The notes under the pieces: model-generated
Databases searched by the model: none
Seen by the model: only the letters and a program-made list of their open reading frames with translations
Told to the model about the DNA's origin: nothing
NCBI GenBank assembly: GCA_033239125.1
Contig: BSWB01000005.1
Coordinates: forward strand, 22,869,447 to 22,933,446
DNA from: Fagopyrum homotropicum
Lineage: Eukaryota; Streptophyta; Magnoliopsida; Caryophyllales; Polygonaceae
Direction: 5' to 3'
DNA: 64,000 nucleotides
Made by a program: the position numbers and the translations under genes
In this document: one piece after another, positions 1-12,873 of the stretch
Layout of the letters: every line of letters begins with the position of its first letter
Numbering within the stretch: the stretch's first letter is position 1

Positions 1-1574
1 GGTTTGCCCTTCGAAAATCCTTGATCTTGTGAAATAGATTTAATTAGCAAATCTTGCTTCTCCTGGACCAATCAATGACAGAAAATTATCATAAATAGAA
101 GAACAAGTCACATCAGATGTGATAAAACATGTTGATATGCTTACTTGATGTTTCTTATTAAGGGATTTTTGAGGTCTTCTCTCGGTCTCTAGTTCCCGCT
201 TGTAAGGCACTTCATCAAGAACCTATGTTTAAGAAATATGGGTAGCATTCAAAGATGATTTACTACTGTACAAGTCCGATGGGCAAATAGCGTAGGAAGT
301 GTTTCTAAGTTGTTACGGTGAAGTTCACCCTTACTTAGATACACTATACTCAGCATATATATTTTCTACATCACTCAGGTTCCATTATACATAGCTCTTT
401 TGCATTTACAAGAACATCTTTAGCACTATATATACTAGCGTTATCTTAAGAAATAAGTAACTTGCAATAAGATATATACCGGAATAGTTATTATCTTTGG
501 TTGTGCTGATGAAGCTTGCCTTGTAAGTGAAATGGTAAGAGCTTGCTGACGAAGTACTTGAATTTCAGATTCCAAATCAGAAACCTTCTCTTCAAGCCTG
601 ATGCATTGAAAAAGTAAAACCATATAGCCTCCATTTGCTGAAAATTTTTGGTTATGCAGAACTATAGGTTCCAAATTGGTGCTAGTTCATAAAACCATTT
701 CTGATAGGTTTCACTAAAGGGTGTACAACTGAGTTCAAAAAACCATTTCTGATAGGTTTCACTAAAGGGTGTACAACTGAGTTCAAAAAACCATTTCTGA
801 TAGGCTTCACCAAATTGGTGCTAGTTCATAAAACCATTGGTTTAGAGATGCAAACCTCTGCACAACTTCTTGACGTTGGTCAGATTTTTGCTTCTCATCT
901 TCAAGCTTTTTCCACATCTCCTTATTGTTGATAAGAACTGCATCATAAGATTGTTTTACCTCTATATTTGACACTGTTTCGGCATGCAGTGCAGCCTGCA
1001 CAATCATCAATTCCTACTGCATTAACTCCTCAAGTAGTACAATGAAAAGGCAAACTGGAGACAAATTTGGAAATTGCTGGAGGTAAATAGATGAGAAAGA
1101 TCAGGTTGGAGTGAGATGTCTGGGCTTATTCCTTAAAGCATAAAAGGTTTCTTCATCGCCTTACACTTACCCTCGTTTTTTTAAGTGCAACAGTTAATGT
1201 GTTGATCATTTCTGTATTTTTGACAATGACAGGTGTTCCTATAATTAATGGATTTGCCTCTTCAATAGCTTTTCTAGCAGCTTCTGTATCTTTGATGGCT
1301 ATGATTTTCACTTCTTCCAGTTGTAATTGTGTAGCTTGCAATGCTTCATGCAACTTTGCAATTTCGATGCCTTTTGCCTCCTCCAGGTCAGCCTGTAATT
1401 TACAAACTCCGTGTCAGAATGGTAAAATCACAAATGACTTATCTTTTTCAATCTCAAAAGTAGAGCACTGAATACCCTCAATCGTTTCTCAAGTTGTAAA
1501 CGCCATTTAAAATCCTCCACGAGCTTTTCAAGTTGGTCCTTGGCTTCTTTAAGATCCCTAGTTTCTCGTGCAGC
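1..1574 (-). other. Myosin XI coiled coil and start of globular tail
   Basis: Exons 1574-1476, 1392-1171, 995-856 and 597-480 encode a charged, heptad-rich rod (residues about 856-1048) for dimerisation, including the typical plant stretch AARKAIEEANP and later LEEKVSDLESEIQVLRQQAL. Exons 222-145 and 62-1 encode the linker and the first residues of the cargo-binding tail (EKQDLLIKSISQDQGF), which cross the window edge. The linker between rod and tail appears a little shorter than in common family members, perhaps by a short exon; this is a judgement from memory of the family. Confidence 0.85.
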
Positions 1575-4500
1575 CTAGAGATATTTTAATTTAATAACTA
1601 ATGAGATCAGCAATAACAACAATAGTATATAAGATTCATTGGCTAACCATTTTAAGCTTCAGCTCTCTTCTAGCAACTTTACACCTCCATGCACATTGAA
1701 TAACAATAGATGCCTTCTGAAGTTTCTTGTAGTAAGAACAGATTCGATAAGAACGCCATTTAGCCTAAACAACAAGAAACCAACTAGGTAAATAACTGGA
1801 TGGTCAATAGTACATTGATCAACTATAAGATAATATAATTTGACAATTACTCTGAGGTCATGTTAGAAAGGCAATATGTATACCTGGATCTGGACGGTTG
1901 CCGATTTTATATCTGTATATGATTTCCTGGCAATATATCCCCTGAATTTCTTCTGTATTTTAAGAGCTACGAATGCATGCCTCAAATCCTCGTACAGTTT
2001 GCGAGCAGCAATATCTACAGAAACAGAGAGAACATTATTATGCCAACAGCACTGACAAGAACCATATAAAAGTCCGTTCTATTAGTATTATGATTCAAAT
2101 TAAAATTTTCAGATGGAAATAGTACACATCAGTTCAATGGAAGATTATTATCCAAGAAACACGCATACATGATATATGAGAATTACTAGAGGTTCTTCAA
2201 TAGGACAAAGGATACATACATCGACAATGAGCTTGCAACAGCCTTGTAGCTCCTCGCAACAAAATGAAATACTTGCGAGCAATATAGTTCCGAGTGCTTC
2301 GTTGAATAGTTCTGGTAGCATCTCCACGAACTTCTGCCCTTCTTGCATTCAACTCAGCCATTTGGCTTGTTCTCAAGAAGACTTTCGTCTTACCTATCTG
2401 TCCAAAGACCAGGCAAGAACTACAGCAATCAGTACCGTAGAGAAATACTGCACTATGCCAATATCTTTTTCCTCGTTTCCACGGTAAAGAAAAAAATATT
2501 ATGTTCCTATTTTGTAACACATATGTCTGGACTAGATTCCATTAGCAACTATGCAGTTTTCTAAATGTGTATTTTCTTACCTTCTAGAGTTCTAGACCTA
2601 GAGGGACTTCAAAATCACACTGAAAATGGTCTTCTATTGTATAAGGCCAACCCCCTTACCTCAAAAGATCTCCATATTTAAACAAACATATAATTTCCAT
2701 TAAGAGGTTATTATTCTGTTCCTCAGAGCAATTCACACATTAAAATATTTAGTGCCTTCAACATTATCTCTGAACTACAGTAACAGTGATTTCGGGCAGA
2801 AACTTGCTAACTCAAGCTTACCAGCAAAGACGATAGGGTAAACCAGATTTGGATTTTATCTCTTGTAGCTTGTCATACTACCAATCTACATGCTTGCATT
2901 AATTTACACATTTATTGAACCAATATAAATGTGTCTATCTTGTTTCTCTCTTCTGAGAATATCAGGTTCTAACTGATGTAATAAATTGAAACACTGAAAG
3001 AACCTGCTGAGGTCCAGGGATAATTTTTTTTGAACATTCATAAAAATGATGTTTCCACAGATAATGTCAATAACCATAGATACAAATCAACAAAAACACA
3101 GCCCAAAGGAAGAGGAATAAGCAAGCAGGACCTGATATCCTTTCAATCCAAGTTTCTCAAGAATCATCTGGCATGCAACCCTATCATCGTAGCTGCAACA
3201 GAAGTACAGCCACTTACCAGTCAAATATAAATATAAATAGTGAAGAAAGCAATCATATATTTACCATCAAGTGTGAACTCACTTTCGAACTTTTGGAGCC
3301 AGGATGCCAAATCGAAGAAGGAATTCACCAAAGGGCTTTTTCTTGGGATATCCAGCACAACTAATCTTTATGGCATCAAGGATACCCTAGATTTTGGAAA
3401 AATTAAGAGTACAGTTCACGTGATAGTATATTAGACATTTATTGACATCTTGAACAAGTCACAGTCAAAAGAGAGTGAAGGAATCAACTTACACCACATT
3501 TCAATTGGTCAATGACATTTTTATTCTCAAAAATCGCAGGTTTCAGGACATTATTTGGCTTCACACATCTAATGTAGTGAGGTTCTGTTGCACCTAACGT
3601 CTCTACCAAGCAGTGAAGTTGATTCTATGACACATAAACCAGTAAATTTAAGCAAATGTCAGATATAAGTATATACTGAAAGCACAAAGCATATTTGTAT
3701 CTAAACAAATGAAATGTACGAGGTTACCTGAAACCATGTCCCTATGGAAGAAAACTTGGCCTGCCTTGACGAGTCTAACGGAAGTCGGGAAAATAATTCA
3801 GCCACAAAGGAACACCTTGATTCAGCTAGCAGATTTTGATGTCCTACCACCACATAATCTTTATTTTTTTCCAAAAACATATCAGCTTGATATGTAACCT
3901 TCAACCAAAAGAAATGAATCAGGAATTGTGAACAACCTAACATATTCCTGCAGTAAAACCAAAACCTTTTACAACAGGAAGAGCAACCTCTCCAGCATAG
4001 TGTGATATGGTAAAATCTGTCTGAGAAACTTTTGGTTTGCTGAAGTACTTGTTATTTTTAAAGGTCTTGTATAGCATCTGGGCAAAAGTTTCATGCGTTG
4101 ACTTAGGGAGCTTACTGCAAGACAAAGTAGCAAGATCTATCATATCAACCAATATGGAAATGATTCTTACAAAAAAAAAACAATCTGGAAATGATAATAC
4201 AGAGTGAATATATCCAACGTAAACATGATCTACTTTGAGCACACCCTATCAAGTTATCCTTCATTGAAAGGGATGCTTTAAAAATGGAAAGGTAATTCAT
4301 ACCAAGCGTCATCAAGAAGCGCGATGATGCCTCCAGGTTTCTGTACAAAATGAATTTCAAGTGCATTATATATGAAGAAGTGATTGGAAAACTTGATAAC
4401 CAAACAATATTTGTTGGATAGTCACTAATTTGCAGAAGATAGGACACAAAATGCCCTTGAGAAAGAACAATCAACAAAAAAGAAGAATCATAAACCTTTT

Positions 4501-7500
4501 CAATGAGATCTAATACATCTTGGTTATCCTTAAACTTCATCAAGCTCCAATTAATCTCCTCCTTGAAGTATTCTTCCTGTTCCATTTTGAAAACATGCTA
4601 CAAGTGCGAAGAAGCAAGAATTATTAAATTCTAAGTACTGACCTCATGCACAAAGATATAAAAAAAACTTTAGCTCCAAACAGTTTCACCTGATTGAAGT
4701 GGTGTTGTAGTTCTTCATTTGCAAAATTGACACAGAACTGCTCAAAACTGTAAGTATGATATTTTATAAGCGAAACACTAAAGCAACATAGCACATACTC
4801 AATTCTACTTCCAATTATGTGATAAAAGTGAAGGTGAAATTTACACTTCTCCCCAGAACAATATGGATAGATCACTTCCTGTGAATAATGTGAAAAGGGT
4901 TACAAGAAAAGAGTGCATACCTGTTAAACTTGAAACTTTCAAAGCCATAAATATCAAGAACCCCAATTTTGGATATTGAGTTGGTATCTTGTCCAATTAA
5001 ATCATTAATTTTCTTCACAATCCTGCAAAATCAAATATACACAAATCAATGCAATAATGAATTCAACAAATATGAAGTGATTACCGGGAAACGAAAGGGA
5101 GCTAAATTAGGACTTTAAGCTTGGTACCAGTTGAACAAATGAGAGTACAAGGTTTTTGCTAACGCATCCCTGCTACACACGGCATTAATTGTATCACAAG
5201 GCATGGGAATAATTCCTTCTTTTGGTGGCTCCATCACACGTTTTATCAATGCATCCTCCAAGCTCTGGGCATCACACCTACCCATCAATATTGGTTAATT
5301 AAATTATCATAATAGTTAGCTCAGAAGACAGTATTGAACAACAAAAGCAAAGCAGAGAATCAAACATACTTGAGAAGCTCAGCTGTCATATTAAGATGAA
5401 ATCTAGATTTCTCATCCTTGATAACGGAGGAATTTTTATCTTTGTCCTCTACAAATTCGATATTACCCAGGTGAAGAATTGCAGCTACAAACCTAAAAAT
5501 TGCTTCCTGAGAGAAACTGCTTGTTGTCAGACATCTGGTTGAAAAAAGAGGAAAGCAGACAATACAAATCATCACCAACCTGCTCGTCATCAGTGATTCC
5601 AACTGTATCCATGGAATTTTTAAGGGCTACATATTCTTCAGCATCATCTACGCGTTCCAACTCAAAACAATTGGACTGATTTAAATAGTTGTAAGATTTT
5701 GAGGTTCCTGTTAATTTATACTTTTCAGCTTCCTGCAGTAGATAAACAAATGCTCTAACTTGCCACTGGCAATAATATCTGGAAACCATAACAAAGAAGA
5801 CAGTTTTGGGATTAGTACCTCAGCTGGTGCTGCACAAAGTTGATAGAAGCAATGATAGTTTCTCTCATGATCCGAAACTTGGCAAATACGAGACATTTCA
5901 AGGAGGTAAGTTCTGATTTCTGCCCCAGAAATCCTCCCATTCTTGTCAAATTGGACTTCAACAAATTTTCCAAATCGACTACATAACCATGAAAGATAAG
6001 TTTAGATTACTGAAATTGAGAATGTAAGGTCTTGCAATAATTTCAAGAAGTTAGTTCCACCTTGAGTTATCGTTCATAATGGTTTTAGCATTGCCAAATG
6101 CTTCCAGAATCACGGTGGACTGTGTCAATGTAACAATAGGTGCATCAATATAAAGACTAACCATAAAAGGCAATGAGATTTCATCATTTCAAAGGATATA
6201 AGAATAGTTATGATTTAAGCCCTTAAAATGTGTTAAAAGAAAGATTATTTTCATACCTCTAAAACTTGTTGCTCAACCGATGTTCCCTCCACATCATTGC
6301 ACTCGCCTAAAGAAGCTAGATACCTCATCAGAATTTTGGTTGTTTCGGTTTTACCCGCACCACTCTCTCCGCTAACCAGAATTGAATGGCTTTTTCCATC
6401 ATTCATCACAGCCCTATTATTGAGAAAAAGCATGTAAGGCAGAAGACCGAAGAAGCTATAGAGCAGGAAACTACGAGAGCGGGCTAAACCTGTATGCTGC
6501 ATCAGCAACTGCAAAGACATGAGGACTTAATTCACCAAAATCAGATCCTTTGTATTGGTCCATCATGTGTGTGTCATATAGATGTGGCAGTTCTTGAAAG
6601 GGATTTACTACAATCAGGATATTTCCAGTATATGTCTGAAGAATTAAAGACAATTTAGAGCCAATTTGCCAATAAACAATATAATAACTACCTTATAACA
6701 ACAAACAAATGGATATGAAACTTTAGAGTCTCACATGGATCTCATTTAGTTTATATCTAGTTGCCAAGTTATGCAAAAACCCAGGTTCATGCAAATAAGA
6801 AAGCCTTGTCATGTCATCAACACCTCCAGATAGAGCTTCAGTCTCCTTCGGCAAAATATGGCAGATTTTTGCAACCTGCACATGCACAAACAATATACCA
6901 GCGTTCAACAGATTTCTCTTTCACATATTGGAAGCTTTGCCCGTATGATGACTTTCATTTTGGACAAGCTACACAAAAGAATCACAATGATATTTTCCAG
7001 ACCCAAGAAAATGATCAAATTTTCTCCTTAAACTCTAAGCATATATTTTTTTCATGTTGAATGGACTAATGTTACCAAAATGAGCATTCTCATTAGCAAA
7101 CTACGGATTGGGTTTTTATCAAATGTACATACATTTCAACAAGAGTGATGTCATGGGTTTACAGGAAAAACGGAAGACTGCAAGGGTGCTTAAAATGAAT
7201 GGAGCAATTAACTGATGATAACAAAAAGGCTAAAAGTTTAAGTTAACCTTTGTAGCCTTTTTTCCATTTGTAGTCTGAACCACAACCTCATCACCATTGA
7301 TCTGAATGACTTCTCCATCAATCCAGTATACCTTAGGATCATTAATCCACACATATGATCCCACTGTTATATTCGCTAAAGAAGCCTGCAAAAGGAAAGA
7401 TAGTATATGTATAAACAAATTTTTAACTTTTAAGCATAACTTATCTCCAAGGAACAAATAAAGTTGTAACATTTATGATACGAAGGTGGAGGCACAATAA

Positions 7501-8261
7501 AAAAAATAGATCAAGTGCAATGTCACAGTTATATTTTCCACAAGTACACATTGTATGATATCCTAAATGCTAAACAGACAAAAAACAGAAAGGAATGCTT
7601 AAGATGAATGGAGCAATTACAAGTACCAACTGCAGTAACAACACATTTCTCACAAAAATACAAGTCTGAAGATTCAAATATCATCCTTTAAGTATTTAAT
7701 CCAAAAAGATAAATTTAACAAAACACTTATGGCCATAGTAATATCTTGACAATCCGGTAAACTCTCATCAGACTTTTGGCTTATATATGGACACTAGCAA
7801 GCTAATTGGATTTGAACTACTGGAAAGAAGAAGTTGAACAAGTTAAAGCTTCAAAACTACCATTTGCTTTTCCTTCTTCTGATGAGCAGAAGATGATGGT
7901 TTTTCTTCAACTCATGACACAATATACATGCGCATATATGAAACTGACAGCTCTCACATAAACGAATTCTTAAAAAGGAAAAAAGAACAAGGAATATAAT
8001 AGACAAAAGATGTGAAGAGCTGGCCTTAATAAACTAATGATCGTTGTTATAATATTGATATACGCATGTTTCATTTGTGCACATGCAAATGCATATGATG
8101 GGGAAGTTGACATTTTTTGGGTAAAAATCAATGCCCCGTATTCCAGTAGAAATTCCACTAATAAAGACCGGATTTCAGATTTATACCCCATATTCTATTT
8201 AAATGGTTCGTAATTACAAACCCTAATCACAAAATTCTAATGCAAATTCAATTTACACCAT
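1..8261 (-). CDS. Class XI myosin heavy chain, partial (3' end beyond window)
   Basis: Plant unconventional myosin, an actin motor that moves organelles and vesicles. I resolved 27 coding exons, all with GT-AG borders and continuous frame: 7385-7248, 6875-6735, 6635-6490, 6413-6257, 6119-6061, 5978-5819, 5732-5580, 5506-5370, 5277-5128, 5022-4921, 4747-4690, 4597-4496, 4340-4303, 4114-3988, 3898-3728, 3624-3493, 3386-3283, 3192-3132, 2397-2220, 2014-1884, 1764-1648, 1574-1476, 1392-1171, 995-856, 597-480, 222-145 and 62 to the edge. They give about 1,094 residues without a stop. Order: SH3-like N-terminus, motor, IQ neck, coiled coil, start of the globular tail. Full-length family members are about 1,500 residues, so roughly the last 400 (most of the DIL tail) lie outside. 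No break was found, so the gene looks functional. The first coding exon is probably a single ATG and is the least certain part. Confidence 0.95.
671..836. repeat. 48-bp tandem repeat inside a myosin intron
   Basis: A unit starting AACCATTTCTGATAGG begins at 693, 741 and 789 (period 48; two full copies and one partial). The array is bounded by a direct repeat of about 27 bp (CAAATTGGTGCTAGTTCATA) at 672 and 811. It sits in the intron between coiled-coil exons 995-856 and 597-480, so the protein is not changed. Confidence 0.9.
1648..2336 (-). other. Myosin XI neck: five IQ motifs
   Basis: IQ motifs bind calmodulin-like light chains and set the lever-arm length. I count five, each with an alternating IQ/R pattern: starting near TRTIQRSTRNYIARK, TRLLQAHCR, ALKIQKKFRGYIARK, VQIQAKWRSYR and IVIQCAWRCKVARR. 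Plant class XI myosins usually have six. Compared with the family, the segment between the third and fourth motifs is about 25 residues short. The shortage falls exactly at the junction of exon 2014-1884 (ending VQIQ) and exon 1764-1648 (starting AKWRS). The 119-bp intron between them holds no extra exon that I can see. Confidence 0.8.
2337..7385 (-). other. Myosin XI motor domain exons
   Basis: Residues about 2-735 of the myosin. The SH3-like start reads VGSYVWINDP. The P-loop GESGAGKT is at about residues 158-165 (exon 6413-6257). Switch I, with NDNSSRFGKF, spans the junction of exons 6119-6061 and 5978-5819. Switch II DIYGFE is in exon 5022-4921. The actin-binding and relay region ends with the conserved TEPHYIRCVKPN in exon 3624-3493, and the converter GKTKVFLR opens exon 2397-2220. 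All nucleotide-binding signatures are intact, which argues for an active ATPase. The spacing of exons matches the many-exon structure usual for plant class XI genes. Confidence 0.95.
8259..8261 (-). other. Candidate start codon of the myosin gene
   Basis: The second exon (7385-7248) begins in phase 0 with Ala-Ser-Leu-Ala, so the first coding exon must end on a whole codon. In many plant myosin XI genes this exon is just ATG followed by the donor. Here an ATG followed by GTGTAA lies at 8261-8259, below a pyrimidine-rich stretch. A second ATG followed by GTAG lies near 7861. Neither can be chosen without transcript data; 8261 is preferred because a plausible leader runs into it. Confidence 0.4.
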
Positions 8262-9226
8262 TTCCAGACTGAACACAAAATTGGACTAAAAAGTTTAAAA
8301 TACTGAACTGCTTAGTTTAAATCGAAAGAAAAGGATAAGAGCGTTGGAGAACCTTAACTAGAACAGAAGCGAAGGAGATTGCAGTTTGCCAGGCAAGGAA
8401 GACGACGCCCCCTGCGGTGGTTCGTAGTTTTCAAACGGGACTCTCAGCTTTCAAAAAAGTTAATATTTAAAAATAGCGTATTTAATTAAGATTTTACAAG
8501 GATTTTTTTAAATTTAAAAGAGAACGGATATTCAATATAAATTTTTTAAAGTCCATATAAATTTTTTGGTATTTGGATTTTAAATTTTTCATAAAATTAC
8601 TATGGTATTTAAAAGTTTACTAATTTTAAAATAATCTATTATTTCATTGATTTTCTAGGACTTTCTTATTACTTTTTATAAATATCTAAATTCTATAGAA
8701 GTCTACTCCCAAAACATAAGATTTCCACGCCAAACTACAACCGAAGAACCCTAACGGCCAAATCAACCGTCTTCTAGCGTTTTCAAGTGCTTGGGCTCAG
8801 TGCATCGTCGGGTTATTTTTTCTCGTGTTTTCCGCCACGTTGATTGTTTCTTGCTCGTGTGTCATGTTGATTGTTTTCCATTATGTGTCACGTCTAGAAT
8901 TGCTTGTGATTGTTCTTTAGAATTGTTTGTTTACTGATTTACTTTCCCTCCCCAAATTTCCCACCATTTTCTCCCTCCAAATTTCGATCTCATCAATCTC
9001 GAACAATCAAAGGTTGTCAAAATATAAACAGAAAAAGATTTTAAATAGACTCAAAATTGAACGAGATGAAGTCGAGTCAACGACGACTATAACAACAGTT
9101 TACACTATAACAACAGTTTTCATAATTTTTATTGACAACCATAATTGTGTGTAACAACCATTTGATAATCTATAATTGTATAGTTAATAACCGGATCCAT
9201 ATTTACACTATAACAACAGTTTTATA
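8262..9226. other. Intergenic, presumed myosin promoter side
   Basis: No gene is seen. The first 150 bp probably hold the myosin 5' leader (minus strand), possibly with a non-coding exon near 8340-8410. The rest is AT-rich. From about 9090 the sequence repeats short phrases such as ACACTATAACAACAGTTTT and resembles the stretch at 25020-25110, so it is probably part of an older repeat. Confidence 0.6.
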
Positions 9227-9891
9227 GGCTTTTTGTTTAGGTACAGTTCAATTAATGCGGTACGGCCGTACGGTTGCCCGTACGGCCGACACGTGTCCCG
9301 AAAAAAAAAAAAAAAAAAAAATCCGAAACAATTTTTTTTTTCCGAAACGATTTTTTTTTTTTCCAGAAACGAATGAAAATTTGTTTGAACTACCATGTTA
9401 TAATTTATGCACTATTCTCCTATAAACTTTGAACTATTCCCATATAATCCATGAACTATTACTTTTTAATATATTTTATCAAATTATTCATAAATTAATC
9501 GTTTATATGTTATGAACTATTCAATTGTAATTCATGAACTATCATTTTATAAGTTATGCACTATCCTTTATAAATTTTGCACTTTGAACTATTCTATTAT
9601 AATTGATGAACTATTCTATTATAATTCATGAACTATCCCATAATAAGTTTTGAACTATTATTTTCACTCCTTTATAAATTTTGCACTATGAACTATTCTA
9701 TTATAATTCATGAACTATCCTTTTATAAGTTATGAACTATTCTATAATAAGTTTTGAACTATTACTTTTACTCGTTTAAAAAAAAAAAAACTCGTTCAGA
9801 AGAAAATTTTTTTTTTTTTTTTCAAGACACGTGTCGGCCGTACGGTCGGTTGCACGACCGTACTGGAATAATGTTTACTTGAACAACACCC
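9227..9891. mobile_element. Non-autonomous TIR/foldback element, 665 bp
   Basis: The two ends are inverted copies of a GC-rich block: on the left GTACGGCCGTACGG and GCCGACACGTGTC followed by a poly(A) run, on the right the reverse complement after a poly(T) run. The outermost bases start GGCTTTTTGTT on one side and, read inward from the other, GGGTGTTGTT. A 3-bp direct repeat ATA flanks it (9224-9226 and 9892-9894), and the related sequence near 25090 reads straight through without the element. The interior is a low-complexity string of degenerate phrases such as TATGAACTATTCTATTATAA and has no coding capacity. The short terminal form and 3-bp duplication suggest a PIF/Harbinger-type MITE, but ATA is not that family's usual TWA target. 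Confidence 0.75.
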
Positions 9892-10980
9892 ATAATCCAT
9901 AATCATTGACAATATAATAAGCCAATGGTGAAGCTGTATAAATGGTCATTATTTATTACTTCCATCATTAGTCGCGATATATAAATTAGTGGCAATATAT
10001 TTAATAAGTAAATACTAATTATGAACTCGATCAATATAAATTAGTGGCAATATATTTACAGGCTATTAAATTTCTCTGAACAATTTGCAGTAAAAAAAAA
10101 AAAGAAAAGAAAAGTTTACAAGCAAATCAGAACAATAGAAAATAATAATGAGTTATGACTTGATTAAAATAATGATATATTGATCCTACTTCCTAGTTCA
10201 ACGTTGATGTTAGCACGTTATATTTTTTAAACAAGTTTCAAACTTCGATCAACACAAGAGAACATGCACATGTGTAGATTTTATAATGCCAATATTCATT
10301 ATGACACGATTAATAAAAATATCATTTTAGTCATATTATATATTAACGTTACATGCTCCAATAAAAATACTATATTAACGTTATATTAGATGAGTATTAA
10401 AATAATGTCTTTATAAGAATCAAACCACTCATGTATTTTTTTTCTTTTCATTTTATCTGTAATACAAAAGAAGATAATCTAAATAAATATGCATGCTGAT
10501 ATAACTAAATATTTATATTAATAAATGAATATTAAGATCAATGAAAATGCATGATCTTTTGATTTAAGAGCTCCCGGGAGATCTCTAGCTTTTTCCAAAA
10601 CTAGCCCTTATTACCAACGAGAGAGAAATTTATGAACAAATCGTCATTTAAGGTTGATGTACTCATTACCGGATGCTTTGTGATTTGATATAGCGAAGCC
10701 GGATGCGAGTTGATCTCTGGCGAACCAATTCCGTAAAGTTATTCTCTTAATCATGTTTAAAATAATAACCTTACTAAATAACCTTTCATTCTCACAAAAA
10801 TTATTGATAAATGAATATAAATAAATAAAGGTTTTCGTGTTCTTAAACAAACTAAAAGGTTGAAAGTTATAGACCAATTCTAACAACCTCTCGCTCTACT
10901 CCTAACATGGTCGAATCATAGAGAGACCCCACAAAGAAAGAACTAATGTTCATTTAAAGTGTGTTCTAAGAAAAATAACA
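9892..10980. other. Intergenic repeat-derived sequence, related to 25080-26450
   Basis: No gene is seen. Much of 9892-10470 is clearly related to 25836-26440: both carry AAATGGTCATTATTTATTAC, the phrase around TTAGCACGTT, and ATATTAACGTTA. The two stretches flank the tandem repeat and the retrotransposon on either side, so they are copies of one older repeat. The part from 10560 to 10980 is unassigned AT-rich DNA. Confidence 0.6.
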
Positions 10981-11330
10981 ACAATCAATCATCAATATAG
11001 TTACTTTTTCACGTTATATGGTACGATAGTATGGGGTATGTCTATTTTGCGAGCTTTGCCTGTAAGAAGTGTTGAATATGTTCGTGAGAAGAGTCGAGGA
11101 TAGGTAATTAAAATCTAAAAGCTCGAAAAATAACAACAATCAATCATCAGTATAGTTACTTTTTCACGTTATATGGTACAATAGTATGGGGTATGTCTAT
11201 TTTGTGAGCTTTGCCTATAAGAAGTGTTGAATTTGTTTGTGAGAAGAGTCGAGGATAGGTAATTGAAATCTAAAAGCTCGAAAAATAACGACAATCAATC
11301 ATCAGTATAGTTACTTTTTCACGTTATATG
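10981..11330. repeat. 155-bp tandem repeat, left part
   Basis: Units starting ACAATCAATCATCA begin at 10981, 11136 and 11291, a period of exactly 155. The third unit is cut after 40 bp by the retrotransposon and continues at 24097. Confidence 0.95.
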
Positions 11331-12873
11331 TGTAAAAGCTAGGATTTTTGAATCCTAATAAAGGATGAATAAGAGTGATTAAGTTAATCATCGATAACAA
11401 TTGACTCATAACTCGCGAATTGTGTGTAGATGACGAGTATGAATTTCACCATTATGATTTTGGCGTGAATTTGGACATATGGGGGAAATTTTACTTTTTT
11501 CCTCCGGGGAATAATTTTTACCATCTGTTATTATTTGGAGCATTTGGGGGCTTCAATTAATAAAATTGTAGTTGAGAGAAATGATCAGGACATTGGATAT
11601 GTTCTACATATGAAATAACTTGGAAAGGCAAAATGGCCAAAAGAGTCGCTATTTCGTTTCTTAGCGGGTAAGAAAGACGACTTAGGAATACGCGTTTTCC
11701 GAAAAAGTTGCGGAATAATTATCCAAACAATATGTCAGATTTATTATTCCAATTTCGAGAAGTTTGGAGAAGGGGCTCAAACCGCCTTTGGATCGGTAAA
11801 AAGATAACTATCGACTTTGTTAAAAGGATAATTATCGACTTCGCTATAAATAGCGGAAATTCTTTTATTAATTCATTTCCTTTCACGTTTCCTCGTAAAA
11901 GCTCTGATTTCTCTCAACCTTCAAATTCAGATCTACTCTTCGTTTGTAATCCGATTTCAATTCCGTTTGAGTTTTCGGATTCCTCTCTTCGTCCTCTTCA
12001 TTTTGGTACCGAGTTTCTGCGTTTCCGTTGAAGTTAAGGTCAGGTCGAGCCTCCCCCTTATATGGACGGTCCCGTCGCTCAGATTCCGGTGAATCTGATG
12101 GTGTCCGAGCGTAGCCAACGTCGTTGTGATTCCGAATCTTCTTTCGGATCGTCAATCGGGTTAGTAACGATTAAGTTATGAATTTATTCGTTTTCAGTAT
12201 TGCGATTTGACCTAAATTGACCTTAGGCTTGTCAAAATGGATAATTGGAAATTCCATTATACTCGTTACTTTATTATGGTGATTATGGGATATTTGTTTG
12301 ATGAGATCTGATGACAGTTGGGTTCAGAAACTGCATGCGGGCAAAATGTTATTTTGGTGAAATTTAGTTAATTAACTAAAGATTAATTAATTAAATTAGG
12401 AATCTAGAAAACGCTATAAGCTAATTAAATTCAAAGGAATTAATTTAATTGATGTTTGAAGCAAGAAGTTTAATACGAGGATATGATATTCTCGACAGGT
12501 GGTGTTGAAGACGGTAAACTAACTATAGCTTAGTAGCTTAGTGAGCGTATCCAGGTAAGTCTTCGGACTTACTTAGCTTCGATCTGCAGAAACCCGTGCC
12601 TGAGAGATTTATATCTCACTGTGTGATATGTGTTGTTGTTTTGAAATGCCTTGTTGTGTTGAAATGTGAATGTTGATATGCATTGAGATGTGTTATGTGT
12701 AAAGCATGTTTGATGTGTTTTATGATGAAAATGACGTTATGATGTGTAAAGCATGCTTAATGTTGTTGTGATTATTATCATGTCATAATTATGAGAAATG
12801 GTTAAATGAACATGTGTTAACCTATTGAGGCGTGCTATTGAATGACATGATAAGCTTGTTGAAACATGATAAT

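Noticed and set aside
1765..1883. A hidden exon carrying the sixth IQ motif
   Set aside because: The 119-bp intron has stops in the needed frame and no IQ-like reading.
10568..10588. GAGCTCCCGGGAGATCTC looks like a cloning polylinker
   Set aside because: Plant sequence continues on both sides with no vector sequence; an imperfect palindrome is enough to explain it.
11708..12155. Overlapping open frames of 107 codons (plus) and 90 codons (minus), found again at 21919-22366
   Set aside because: They lie in the two LTRs, which are copies of each other, so their conservation says nothing about coding; no known family.
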